Part shown: one piece after another, positions 8,410 to 17,359 of the stretch
Layout of the letters: each line of letters starts with the position of its first letter
How positions within the stretch are numbered: position 1 is the stretch's first letter
Assembly (NCBI RefSeq): GCF_009759685.1
Contig: NZ_CP046654.1
Location: forward strand, 2,046,001-2,110,000
From: Acinetobacter baumannii
Lineage (GTDB): Bacteria > Pseudomonadota > Gammaproteobacteria > Pseudomonadales > Moraxellaceae
Direction: 5' to 3'
Length of the DNA stretch: 64,000 bases
Made by a program: the position numbers and the translations under genes
Notes under the pieces: generated by a model
Database searches by the model: none
Told to the model about the DNA's origin: nothing
Seen by the model: only the letters and a program-made list of their open reading frames with translations

Positions 8410-9585
8410 ATGAAGTCGGTACTTTGTCATCAAGCAACATTGCAAGTAGTAGACCAACCGAACTTAACGCCTGCAAAAGGACAAGTTTTATTGGAAGTGG
8501 TGCGATGTGGGATCTGTGGTTCAGATTTACATATGCAGCACCACTGCGACCACATGCATGATTTGGCTGCACGTGTCGGGTTTAATGGTTTAGCCAAGTC
8601 TACAGACCCATTTGTACTAGGACATGAGTTTTGCGGCAAGGTTTTAGACTACGGTCCAAAAACACGCCATAAATTTAAAGCCGACACACTCGTTTGTGCA
8701 ATGCCGCTTTTGAATGTAGATCAGCATGGTTATTTGTCTACGGGACTTTCGCCAAATGCTTCGGGTGGTTATGCCGAGCAAGTATTGGCTCAATCAAGCT
8801 TGATGTTTGAAGTCCCGAATGGTCTAGATGCGGATAGTGCTGCCATGACCGAACCTATGGCGGTTGCATTGCATGCTGTTCGCCGCAGCCGTGTAAAAAC
8901 AAGTGAACCTGCGATTGTGATTGGCTGTGGTCCTGTCGGGCTAGGTGTCATATTAATGCTTAAAGCTGCTGGGGTTAAAACCGTAGTTGCAAGTGACTTT
9001 TCACCAAACCGCCGTAAGCTTGCCGAGCAATGTGGTGCGGATATTGTGGTAGACCCTAAAGAGACATCGCCATTTGCCAACTGGAAGGAGTTTGGTTTGC
9101 TTGGCAATGTATCAGATGCGATTAACATGGGCATGGGGCTGTTTGATAAGTTGCAAGCGACTCGCTTACCGTGGTGGCATGGATGGCGCATGATTGATAA
9201 ATTGGGCGCTCTGCCAAAACGTCCTGTTATTTTTGAGTGCGTCGGCGTGCCGAGTGTTTTGCAGCAAATTATTGAAGGTGCACCTCTGTTTTCCCGAATT
9301 GTCGGGGTGGGCGTGTGCATGCAAAGTGACAAAATCGAGCCCGCACTTGCGATTAATAAAGAGCTAGAAATTCAGTTTGTGTTGGGCTATACACCGCTTG
9401 AATTTAGAGATGCGCTGCATATGATTGCAGAAGGTAAAGTGAACTGTTCACCGCTCATTACAGGTGTTGTTGGCCTAGAAGGCGTAACTAATGCATTTGA
9501 AGCATTACGTGACCCTGAACAGCATGCCAAGATTCTGATTGATCCGAAACGTAGTGGTTCAGATATTCAATTAATGAGTCATTAA
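8410..9585 (+). CDS. Zinc-dependent alcohol dehydrogenase family protein
   Basis: Medium-chain dehydrogenase/reductase, 391 residues. The catalytic zinc ligands are visible as GICGSD (C36) and GHE (H72, E73), and the NAD(P) Rossmann motif as IGCGPVGLGV. The four-Cys structural zinc loop that normally follows the catalytic domain is absent: the segment CAMPLLNVDQHGY has a single Cys. A His-rich insert (HMQHHCDHMHD) follows the first zinc ligand. Substrate unknown. It is transcribed alone and ends at a shared bidirectional terminator. Confidence 0.85.
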   Translation: MKSVLCHQATLQVVDQPNLTPAKGQVLLEVVRCGICGSDLHMQHHCDHMHDLAARVGFNGLAKSTDPFVLGHEFCGKVLDYGPKTRHKFKADTLVCAMPLLNVDQHGYLSTGLSPNASGGYAEQVLAQSSLMFEVPNGLDADSAAMTEPMAVALHAVRRSRVKTSEPAIVIGCGPVGLGVILMLKAAGVKTVVASDFSPNRRKLAEQCGADIVVDPKETSPFANWKEFGLLGNVSDAINMGMGLFDKLQATRLPWWHGWRMIDKLGALPKRPVIFECVGVPSVLQQIIEGAPLFSRIVGVGVCMQSDKIEPALAINKELEIQFVLGYTPLEFRDALHMIAEGKVNCSPLITGVVGLEGVTNAFEALRDPEQHAKILIDPKRSGSDIQLMSH

Positions 9586-9609
9586 TTTCAAAGTCATTTA
9601 CGCTTAACT

Positions 9610-9645
9610 AAAAAGATTGTGATTTGATTAATCACAACCTTTTTT
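9610..9645. terminator. Bidirectional terminator between alcohol dehydrogenase and gcdR
   Basis: AAAAAGATTGTGATT and AATCACAACCTTTTT pair around TGATT with one A-C mismatch. A-tract and T-tract flank it, so it can end both converging genes. Confidence 0.85.
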
Positions 9646-9677
9646 ATGAGTATTGGGCGTAAATGAAAGCTGCTGAG

Positions 9678-10625
9678 TTAATTCGTATTAGTCTTTAGTT
9701 GTTCTAGTTCTTGATAAATCCACTCAACAAATTTTTGAATAGTCGGTGAGATGTCTTGGCTCGAATGGATGAGGTAGTACTTTCGGCTGCCTTTTAATTT
9801 TTTATTGGAAACAATCACCAGTTCTTTTTTTTGTAGTTCAGACTCAATCAACATTTGTGGAATTAAAGCCATTCCCATGTCATGACTGGCAGCAACGGCA
9901 AGCATCGAAAATAACTCATGGCGCTGTCCATCAAAAGGCTTAGGGTGCTGCATGTGATGAGTGAGAAACCATTCTTGCCAAATGCTAGGTCGAGTGGTTT
10001 GTTGAAGTAGGGGGATTTTCAGCAGATCTTCTGGGCTTAAATCATAGGTATTTTCATTAATCATGACCGCATCTGGAAAATACTTTTCGATTAGCCTTGG
10101 CGAGCACACAGGTACAATTTCTTCATCCATTAAATAATGCGCTTGTATGCCGGGCCAGTGGTCAATTTGCTGCTGCGTACCTGCAAAAATCGCAGCATCA
10201 AAAATATTGTCATTAAATAAAAAAGGTTTAGTACTGGTTTCTAAATGAACCGTAATTTCAGGGTGTTTTTGATTTAAAAGATGAAGCTTGGGTAATAGCC
10301 AGCGTGTTGCAAAGGTAGGAACTACGCCTAACTTTAATGTTCCACCTAAACCCTTATGAGAAATCACATCGGCTGTACATTTCTCTAAACCCAATAAGTA
10401 GGGCCTGATGCTTTTAAAATATTGCTGACCTGCAATGGTGAGTTCAACACCATGCCGAGTACGTATAAAGAGTTCAACGGCCAAGAAATCTTCTAATTGC
10501 TGAATTTGGCGCGAGACTGCACTTTGGGTAATACATAACTCTTGCGCAGCATAGGTATAACTTAGATGTTTTGCTGCACTTTCAAAGCAAATTAGACCCT
10601 GAATGGACGGGATACTTCTTCGCAT
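9678..10625 (-). CDS. gcdR: LysR-family regulator, probable GcdR
   Basis: LysR-type regulator of the GcvA-like group. The N-terminal winged helix (SAAKHLSYTYAAQELCITQSAVSRQIQQLE) is followed by a substrate-binding domain to residue 300. It is divergent from the glutaryl-CoA dehydrogenase gene with a 245-base gap, the arrangement in which such regulators activate the neighbouring operon in response to glutarate. The start has AGGA seven bases upstream. Naming as GcdR rests on this position. Confidence 0.82.
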   Translation of the reverse strand: MRRSIPSIQGLICFESAAKHLSYTYAAQELCITQSAVSRQIQQLEDFLAVELFIRTRHGVELTIAGQQYFKSIRPYLLGLEKCTADVISHKGLGGTLKLGVVPTFATRWLLPKLHLLNQKHPEITVHLETSTKPFLFNDNIFDAAIFAGTQQQIDHWPGIQAHYLMDEEIVPVCSPRLIEKYFPDAVMINENTYDLSPEDLLKIPLLQQTTRPSIWQEWFLTHHMQHPKPFDGQRHELFSMLAVAASHDMGMALIPQMLIESELQKKELVIVSNKKLKGSRKYYLIHSSQDISPTIQKFVEWIYQELEQLKTNTN

Positions 10626-10870
10626 AAATAAATCCTTTTATTTGTCATCATATTTCAAAACAGCATATGACCTAAATGCAGAAATCCGAGTTTAGTATAA
10701 AAATAAGTCATTTTTAATGAAATACAACGAATTAAATATGTAAATTTAATGCCTCTTATTTTAAATATGCGTAAAGCGCATATCTGCATGAACATTTATC
10801 GTTTGATTACTGCATTTTTCACGCATAACATCGAGTTAAATAAAGAAGATCCAATCAAGCAGAGGATGCG

Positions 10871-12091
10871 ATGAATCACATGGTGACAACAAAAAAAGCA
10901 AAAGTTCAATTTAACTGGCAAGATCCATTTTTAATTGAGCAACAGCTTAGCCCAGATGAGCGCATGATTCGTGATGCGGCTCATGCCTATTGTCAAGAAC
11001 GTTTACAACCACGTGTACTTGAACAATTTCGTCATGAAACAACAGATCCATCTATTTTCCGTGAAATGGGAGAGCTTGGCTTACTTGGCCCAACCATTCC
11101 TGAGCAATATGGCGGCGCGGGTTTGAACTATGTGAGTTATGGTTTGGTTGCGCGTGAAATTGAATATGTCGACTCGGGCTACCGCTCTATGGCGAGCGTG
11201 CAAAGCTCATTGGTCATGGTTCCGATTCATGAATTTGGTACTGAAGAGCAAAAGCAGAAGTACTTACCTAAACTGGCTACTGGTGAATACATTGGTTGTT
11301 TTGGTTTGACCGAACCTGACCATGGTTCAGATCCGGGCAGTATGATTACCCGTGCTAAAAAAGTTGAAGGTGGTTACCGTTTAACTGGCGCAAAAATGTG
11401 GATTACCAATAGCCCGATTGCCGATGTATTTGTCGTCTGGGCAAAAGAAGTTTCTGCTGAAGGCAATGTCGGTGATATTCGCGGCTTCATTTTAGAAAAG
11501 GGCTGGGAAGGCCTATCTGCGCCAGCTATTCATGGCAAGGTCGGTTTACGTGCCTCGATTACGGGTGAAATCGTGATGGATAACGTTTTTGTACCTGAAG
11601 AAAATGCGTTCCCTGAAATTCGAGGCTTAAAAGGCCCATTTACCTGTCTAAATAGCGCCCGCTATGGTATTGCATGGGGCGCAATGGGGGCTGCCGAGTT
11701 CTGCTGGCATACTGCACATCAATACACCATGGACCGTAAACAATTTGGTCGCCCGCTGGCTGCAAATCAATTGATTCAAAAGAAACTGGCAGATATGCAA
11801 ACTGAAATTGCTTTGGGTTTACAGGCAGCTTTACGTTTTGGCCGTATGAAAGATGAAGGTATTGCATCGGTTGAAGGTACATCTCTCATTAAGCGTAACA
11901 ACTGTGGAAAGGCGCTTGATATTGCCCGCATGGCACGTGACATGATGGGTGGAAACGGCATTAGTGACGAGTTTGGCGTAGCACGTCATTTGGTCAATCT
12001 TGAAGTTGTAAATACCTACGAGGGCACACATGACGTTCATGCCTTGATTTTAGGTCGTGCACAAACAGGCATTGCCGCATTTAGTAACTAA
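10871..12091 (+). CDS. gcdH: Glutaryl-CoA dehydrogenase
   Basis: FAD enzyme that oxidises and decarboxylates glutaryl-CoA to crotonyl-CoA in lysine, tryptophan and glutarate breakdown. The acyl-CoA dehydrogenase fold is complete at 406 residues: the FAD/substrate segment [25 protein letters not shown], and the catalytic Glu near residue 384 in [17 protein letters not shown]. This last motif is the one that separates GCDH from other family members. AGAGG precedes the start. First gene of the gcdH-carrier-CoA transferase set. Confidence 0.93.
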   Translation: MNHMVTTKKAKVQFNWQDPFLIEQQLSPDERMIRDAAHAYCQERLQPRVLEQFRHETTDPSIFREMGELGLLGPTIPEQYGGAGLNYVSYGLVAREIEYVDSGYRSMASVQSSLVMVPIHEFGTEEQKQKYLPKLATGEYIGCFGLTEPDHGSDPGSMITRAKKVEGGYRLTGAKMWITNSPIADVFVVWAKEVSAEGNVGDIRGFILEKGWEGLSAPAIHGKVGLRASITGEIVMDNVFVPEENAFPEIRGLKGPFTCLNSARYGIAWGAMGAAEFCWHTAHQYTMDRKQFGRPLAANQLIQKKLADMQTEIALGLQAALRFGRMKDEGIASVEGTSLIKRNNCGKALDIARMARDMMGGNGISDEFGVARHLVNLEVVNTYEGTHDVHALILGRAQTGIAAFSN

Positions 12092-12319
12092 CTCACTCAT
12101 TTTTTTAAGATAGAGGTGTTCTTTCGGGAGCACCTTTAGGGATTTTTTACACAAAAATTTATGGATAATGACAAGATTCATCGTAAGGATACTCATGTGA
12201 AGATGTGCCTCTGTGTACTTAAAACCAAATGTAAGATGTTGAAAATATAAAAGATTAAGTCATACAGAAAACATAAGTAAGCTATCGATGACTCATTTGG
12301 GAAAAATGAGGAACTAAAG

Positions 12320-13642
12320 ATGAACAATGACGTTCAAGTAATATCGAAAGAATTAAGAACCACATTTCCAAGTAACCTTGGAACATATGAAAAGATTGGA
12401 CCAAATACATGGAAATGGGCGTTGTTATTTGCCTATTTTGCGATGGTGGTCGATGGCATTGATATTATGCTGCTGTCTTATAGCTTGACCAGTTTAAAGG
12501 CAGAGTTTGGTTTAAGTACCTTTCAGGCTGGTGCATTAGGCAGTGCTTCTTTAGCAGGTATGGGGATTGGCGGTATTTTGGGTGGCTGGGCATGTGACAA
12601 GTTTGGTCGCGTACGGACCATTGCCAACTCGGTGACTTTCTTTTCGGTAGCGACCTGTTTATTGGGCTTTACGCAAAGCTTTGAGCAATTTATGGCTCTA
12701 CGTTTTATTGGTGCTTTAGGAATCGGAGCACTCTATATGGCGTGTAATACCTTAATGGCTGAATATGTGCCAACTACTTACCGTACAACGGTCTTGGGCA
12801 CATTACAGACTGGTCAGACCGTAGGTTATATTGCTGCAACGTTATTAGCTGGCGCAATTATTCCAGATTATGGCTGGCGCGTTTTATTCTTTCTGACCGT
12901 AGTACCTGCTTTCGTTAATATTTTCCTGCAACGGTTTGTGCCAGAGCCAAAATCTTGGCAGCTCACTAAAATTGAAAGCTTGCAAGGCAAAAGACAGCCT
13001 AAAGAAAGAGTAGTAGTTGAAAAGCCAAAAAGTAGCAGCATTTATAAGCAAATCTTTAATAACTTTAAGCACCGTAAAATGTTTTTGTTATGGATGACCA
13101 CAGCATTCTTCTTACAGTTTGGTTATTACGGCATTAACAACTGGATGCCAAGTTATTTAGAAACAGAAGTGCATATGAACTTTAAAAACTTAACCAGTTA
13201 TATGGTGGGTTCATATACCGCAATGATTTTAGGAAAAATTTTAGCGGGCTATCTTGCAGACAAATTTAACCGCCGTGCTGTTTTTGTGTTTGGAACAATA
13301 GCCAGCGCAGTGTTTTTGCCAATCATTATTTTCTTCAATACCCCTGACAATATTCTGTATTTATTAATCACTTTTGGCTTCTTATATGGCATTCCATACG
13401 GTGTGAATGCGACTTATATGGCTGAAAGTTTTTCAACCGATGTGCGCGGAACAGCCATTGGCGGTGCTTACAACATTGGTCGTGTCGGGGCAGCGATTGC
13501 ACCAGCTACCATTGGTTTCTTGGCATCGGGCGGTACGTTTACCATGGCCTTTATTGTGATGGGCGCTGCGTATTTTGTTGCGGGTGTATTGCCGGGCTTA
13601 TTTATTAAAGATCGTCAATACGATCCGCAAAAACAATCATAA
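12320..13642 (+). CDS. MFS transporter, probable glutarate or related acid carrier
   Basis: Twelve-helix major facilitator protein of 440 residues, resembling the aromatic acid:H+ symporter (AAHS) group. Marks are GGWACDKFGRVRT between TM2 and TM3, FIGALGIGALYMACNTLMAEY in TM4, a central loop of about 50 residues rich in Lys, and AGYLADKFNRRAV in the second half. Its position between gcdH and the CoA-transferase gene suggests it imports glutarate. That is inference: the family also carries aromatic acids. Confidence 0.82.
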   Translation: MNNDVQVISKELRTTFPSNLGTYEKIGPNTWKWALLFAYFAMVVDGIDIMLLSYSLTSLKAEFGLSTFQAGALGSASLAGMGIGGILGGWACDKFGRVRTIANSVTFFSVATCLLGFTQSFEQFMALRFIGALGIGALYMACNTLMAEYVPTTYRTTVLGTLQTGQTVGYIAATLLAGAIIPDYGWRVLFFLTVVPAFVNIFLQRFVPEPKSWQLTKIESLQGKRQPKERVVVEKPKSSSIYKQIFNNFKHRKMFLLWMTTAFFLQFGYYGINNWMPSYLETEVHMNFKNLTSYMVGSYTAMILGKILAGYLADKFNRRAVFVFGTIASAVFLPIIIFFNTPDNILYLLITFGFLYGIPYGVNATYMAESFSTDVRGTAIGGAYNIGRVGAAIAPATIGFLASGGTFTMAFIVMGAAYFVAGVLPGLFIKDRQYDPQKQS

Positions 13643-13694
13643 ACAATGACAGGGAGGTGCTCTAAGTACCTTCTAAAAAGATAAAGGTATCGTT

Positions 13695-14924
13695 ATGGGT
13701 GCATTACAAGAAATTCGGGTTTTAGATTTAAGTCGTGTGCTTGCTGGGCCGTGGTGTGGGCAAATCTTGGCAGACCTTGGCGCAGAAGTGATTAAAATTG
13801 AACGTCCTAGAGTCGGTGATGACACCCGTATGTGGGGACCACCATGGATGCCCGATCAAGACGGAAACATGACCCGTGAATCTGGCTATTTTCAGTGTAC
13901 CAATCGTAATAAATATTCTGTTGCGGTAGACATTACCACACCCGAAGGTCAGGCCTTAATTTATGAAATTGCAAAGACTGCCGATGTGGTGATTGAAAAT
14001 TATAAGACAGGGTCTTTGGCTAAATATGGTTTGGACTACGCTTCCTTAAGTGAGTTAAACCCCAATATTGTTTATTGCTCGATTACCGGTTTTGGACAAG
14101 ATGGCCCACGTGCAGAAGAACCCGGTTATGATTTTATTATTCAGGGTATGTCAGGCTTAATGAGCATTACCGGTGAGCCTGATGATGTGGCTGGTGGTGG
14201 TGCACAAAAGGTTGGCGTGGCTGTGGTAGATATTCAAACTGGTCTATATTCCACCATTGCCATTCAAGCAGCCTTGATTGCTCGTTCGCACACGGGACGC
14301 GGTCAGTATATTGATATGTCACTCCTTGATGTACAGGTCGCGGCACTGGCAAATCAGGGAATGAACTATTTAGCTTCGGGTAAAGCACCACAGCGCATGG
14401 GTAATCAACACCCAAGTATTGTGCCGTATCAAACTTTTAAGGCTAAAGATAAAGAATTTATTATTGCTTGTGGTAACGACAAGCAGTTTAAAGATTTGTG
14501 TATTGCGATTGGTTATCCAGAGCTACTCGAAAATGAAAAGTTTGTGCGCAACCAAGACCGCGTAAAATATCGAAATGAACTGATTCCTTTATTGTCGGAA
14601 CACTTTTTGCAGAAAACTGCTAAAGAGTGGGTCGAGAGGATTCATGCACTTAAAGTACCCGTAGGTGTTATCAATTCTATTGAAGATGCTTTGGCTGAAC
14701 CACAAATCGTGCATCGTAATTTGGTGGTCAATATTCCTCATCGTTTAAATGAAAACTTCCAAACCATTGGCTCACCCATCAAACTGTCTGATACTCCCGT
14801 TGAATATCATCATGCACCTCCAGAGCTTGGTGAACATACCGCTCAAATCTTATCAAGATTTAAAACAGCAGAAGAGCTAGCTGTGTTAAAAGAGAAAGGC
14901 ATTATTGATGGGAAGATTGCTTAA
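13695..14924 (+). CDS. gcdG: Class III CoA-transferase, probable succinyl-CoA:glutarate CoA-transferase
   Basis: CaiB/BaiF-family CoA-transferase of 409 residues. The signatures are LDLSRVLAGPWCGQILADLGAEVIKIE at the N-terminus, the catalytic Asp region YDFIIQGMSGLMSITG, and GRGQYIDMSLLD. The family transfers CoA between carboxylic acids through an aspartyl anhydride. Coming after glutaryl-CoA dehydrogenase and a carrier, it most likely activates imported glutarate to glutaryl-CoA. GGAGG lies further upstream than usual. Confidence 0.85.
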   Translation: MGALQEIRVLDLSRVLAGPWCGQILADLGAEVIKIERPRVGDDTRMWGPPWMPDQDGNMTRESGYFQCTNRNKYSVAVDITTPEGQALIYEIAKTADVVIENYKTGSLAKYGLDYASLSELNPNIVYCSITGFGQDGPRAEEPGYDFIIQGMSGLMSITGEPDDVAGGGAQKVGVAVVDIQTGLYSTIAIQAALIARSHTGRGQYIDMSLLDVQVAALANQGMNYLASGKAPQRMGNQHPSIVPYQTFKAKDKEFIIACGNDKQFKDLCIAIGYPELLENEKFVRNQDRVKYRNELIPLLSEHFLQKTAKEWVERIHALKVPVGVINSIEDALAEPQIVHRNLVVNIPHRLNENFQTIGSPIKLSDTPVEYHHAPPELGEHTAQILSRFKTAEELAVLKEKGIIDGKIA

Positions 14925-14942
14925 TCAAAATCTCATCTATTC

Positions 14943-14966
14943 AATTGCAGCTCTAGGGCTGCAATT
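14943..14966. terminator. Bidirectional terminator between gcdG and the TetR gene
   Basis: AATTGCAGC (14943-14951) and GCTGCAATT (14958-14966) are perfect inverted repeats around a six-base loop, touching the stop of the converging TetR gene. Confidence 0.75.
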
Positions 14967-15516
14967 ATAAATTTTGGTTAATATTAAATAATTGATTAAT
15001 CGAATTTTTCATGTTTATCGCAAGTGTTTCATCGAAACCATCGACTAAAAAGCGGCTAATTAAGCCTTCAATCACCGTATAGATCAGCTCAGATAAAGCT
15101 TCACCATTCGGCATATTACAGTTTGCGGCGATGAGTTCTTTAATCCATTGTTTATGGGCTTTTGAAATTGAAATAATGTCTTGATCATCTTGGTTAGATT
15201 CTGCGACTGCTCTTACAAATAAACAGCCTTTAAAAAAATCTTGTCTAAACCAGTTGGTGTGCCAATCCAGAATTTTATTGATGGCTTCTAACCCTGTTGC
15301 ATCTCCAACATAACCTAAAAGACTTTGCTTAAACCGTTCATCACGCGCAACGAGCACAGACTTAACTAATTGATTTTTATTTTTATAATACGTGTACATG
15401 GTGGTTTTAGAGCACCCAGATTCATCGCGAATCAGGTCAACGCCCACACCAACAAAACTATTTTCATTAAATAACTTCTCGGCTGTATCTAATATTTTTA
15501 AGGCAGATTTAGACAT
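14965..15516 (-). CDS. TetR/AcrR-family regulator
   Basis: 183 residues from the ATG at 15516 (MSKSALKILDTAEKLF). The N-terminal helix-turn-helix reads VGVDLIRDESGCSKTTMYTYYKNKNQLV, and a ligand-binding C-terminal domain of the usual length follows. The frame upstream is open for 33 more codons, but those run through the operator palindrome and are unlikely to be translated. It is divergent from the HPP gene, and the 24-bp palindrome between them is the likely operator for both. Confidence 0.87.
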   Translation of the reverse strand: MSKSALKILDTAEKLFNENSFVGVGVDLIRDESGCSKTTMYTYYKNKNQLVKSVLVARDERFKQSLLGYVGDATGLEAINKILDWHTNWFRQDFFKGCLFVRAVAESNQDDQDIISISKAHKQWIKELIAANCNMPNGEALSELIYTVIEGLISRFLVDGFDETLAINMKNSINQLFNINQNL

Positions 15517-15535
15517 AAAACTTTTCCAAAAAATA

Positions 15536-15559
15536 AAATAGTACAGATCTGTACTATTT
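15536..15559. promoter_or_regulatory. 24-bp perfect palindrome, probable TetR operator
   Basis: Half-site AAATAGTACAGA is followed immediately by its exact reverse complement, centred at 15547/15548. It lies between the divergent TetR and HPP genes, 20 bases before the TetR start, where binding would block the promoter of the regulator and probably of the HPP gene. Confidence 0.8.
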
Positions 15560-15613
15560 GAGATTTTATCTATATGCTTTTTAAAAAGCAAATTTTTGTT
15601 TGAGGAAAAAACC

Positions 15614-16147
15614 ATGTTCTCGATCTTTTATGGCAAAGAAAAACTAGCACCATCGCCCAGTAAAGTTGATGTTTTAAGAAGCCTTATTGGGGGGACGGTC
15701 AGTATTTTTATACTTCTGTGGTTAAGTAAGCTCACACATAATATCTTTATCATGGCACCGTTTGGTGCGACCTGTGTGTTGCTCTATACCGTATCGCAGT
15801 CACCTTTAGCACAGCCCAGAAATATTATATTTGGACATCTTATCTCGGCTTTTGTGGGTTTGTTTTTTCTAAAATTTGTCGGTGTTTCCATTTTTACAAT
15901 TGCTTTTTCAGTGGGCTGTGCAATTGCGCTCATGCAAGTGTTTAAATGTGTTCATCCACCTGCTGGAGCCAATCCTTTGGTTATTTTACTCACCGCAAGC
16001 AGCATACATTATGAGTGGAATTTCTTAATTTTCCCTGTTTTGGTCGGTGCAGTGTTTTTAGTTTTAGTGGCGATGCTCATTAATAATATTAAAGCGAGTA
16101 CGAAGTGGCCAATGTATGGTTTAGGAATTTTAAATAGTAAAAAGTAG
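15614..16147 (+). CDS. HPP-family integral membrane protein
   Basis: About 177 residues with four to five membrane helices. The family-naming motif is present as CVHPPAGANPLVILLT, and APFGATCVLLY is the other conserved segment. HPP proteins are membrane proteins, some linked to nitrite transport; the substrate here is unknown. The start at 15614 follows GAGGAAAA. Divergent TetR control is likely. Confidence 0.85.
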   Translation: MFSIFYGKEKLAPSPSKVDVLRSLIGGTVSIFILLWLSKLTHNIFIMAPFGATCVLLYTVSQSPLAQPRNIIFGHLISAFVGLFFLKFVGVSIFTIAFSVGCAIALMQVFKCVHPPAGANPLVILLTASSIHYEWNFLIFPVLVGAVFLVLVAMLINNIKASTKWPMYGLGILNSKK

Positions 16148-16181
16148 GGAAGGTATGAAGTGTTTTGAGCTTAAAAATAAT

Positions 16182-16217
16182 AAAAGTATTCACTATGTCA
16201 AGATAGTGAATACTTTT
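16182..16217. terminator. Bidirectional terminator between HPP gene and tcuB
   Basis: AAAAGTATTCACTAT (16182-16196) pairs perfectly over 15 bp with ATAGTGAATACTTTT (16203-16217), loop GTCAAG. It is flanked by A- and T-rich ends in both directions. Confidence 0.9.
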
Positions 16218-16225
16218 GAATGAAC

Positions 16226-17359
16226 TTATGATTTCTTCGAAATACGCTCTTCGATGGCAAATTTGAGTAAAGAAGCGCTGCGGTAAAAACCATGTGCGAA
16301 CTTTCCAAATGGCATGGTAATAAAGAATGTCATGACCGTAGCTAAATGGAAAATCAGTAAAAGTGCCATGTAAGGGGCATTGCGAAATGCCATGAGAGCT
16401 AGCCCTGAAGCGCTAACGATAAGCAGAAGGAAGATAAAGCCTCGATCTACAGGTTTTTGCTCACGGTCACCATGCAACGGATGACGTTTAAGATTTAAAT
16501 AGAGCAAGCCAGATGGTCCGACAACTAAGCCGATTCCACCCAAAGTTCCTAAAATGACAGGCAAGCTTAGGTAAGGATAAGGTGCATGTAGGTCAAGAAA
16601 ATAATGATATAAAGTCGCTACACCTGTGGCTGCAAAGCAGAGCATAAAGCCATAAAATGTCAGGTGATGGAACACGCGGCGGATTTGTGTGTACCGGTCA
16701 TCTTGCTCATTACAGCCTTTGCCATGACCACCATCTAAATATTTAAGTGTTAATACGTTTTGGGTAGCTTGAACCAGATCGGGTTTCTCAACTTTGCCAT
16801 GAATGACTTTAGACGTCTGTCGCCAGAATTTGCTAATTCCAATGCCGAGCAAAACAATCGCAACTGTAAAGGTCGCTCCAAATAATAGGGCTAAAAAGTT
16901 ATGCGGGAAAATCGCATAGAAATTACCTTGGTAACCTGCAAATAAGTCAGTGCCTTTCCACCACACCACAGCTAACATGCAAAAAAAGAAAATAAGTGTT
17001 AAAGCCGAGACAAAAGGAATACCTACAGACTTATAAATTCGACCTAAAGGCTGAGGTGTAGCAAATTCTTGATAAGTTTCTAAACGTACTTGTGCCATCG
17101 CTTTTGGAATATTTACCCCAAACTCGTGTGGTGGAGCATATTGGCAAGCATGTAAACAAGCACCACAGTTATGACAGAGGTTTGCCATGTAATGAATATC
17201 GGCTTGGTTAAACTCAAGACGTTTGGTCATAGCCGCAAAAACAGCACAAAATGACTCACAGTAACGGCAAGCATTACAAATCTGTAGCACTCTTTGAACT
17301 TCCTGCTCATGGTCAGAGAGCTGAACAACTGGAATTAGGGCTTTGGTACTAGCATTCAT
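16226..17359 (-). CDS. tcuB: Tricarballylate utilization 4Fe-4S/cytochrome b-type protein TcuB
   Basis: Reoxidises the flavin of TcuA and passes electrons to the membrane. The N-terminal part has two Cys clusters for iron-sulfur centres (CNACRYCESFC and CHNCGACLHAC), and the rest has about six membrane helices with several His. The start at 17359 follows AAGGAG and overlaps the last codons of tcuA. The frame is open another 37 codons upstream but lies inside tcuA. 377 residues is normal for TcuB/CitB. Confidence 0.9.
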   Translation of the reverse strand: MNASTKALIPVVQLSDHEQEVQRVLQICNACRYCESFCAVFAAMTKRLEFNQADIHYMANLCHNCGACLHACQYAPPHEFGVNIPKAMAQVRLETYQEFATPQPLGRIYKSVGIPFVSALTLIFFFCMLAVVWWKGTDLFAGYQGNFYAIFPHNFLALLFGATFTVAIVLLGIGISKFWRQTSKVIHGKVEKPDLVQATQNVLTLKYLDGGHGKGCNEQDDRYTQIRRVFHHLTFYGFMLCFAATGVATLYHYFLDLHAPYPYLSLPVILGTLGGIGLVVGPSGLLYLNLKRHPLHGDREQKPVDRGFIFLLLIVSASGLALMAFRNAPYMALLLIFHLATVMTFFITMPFGKFAHGFYRSASLLKFAIEERISKKS

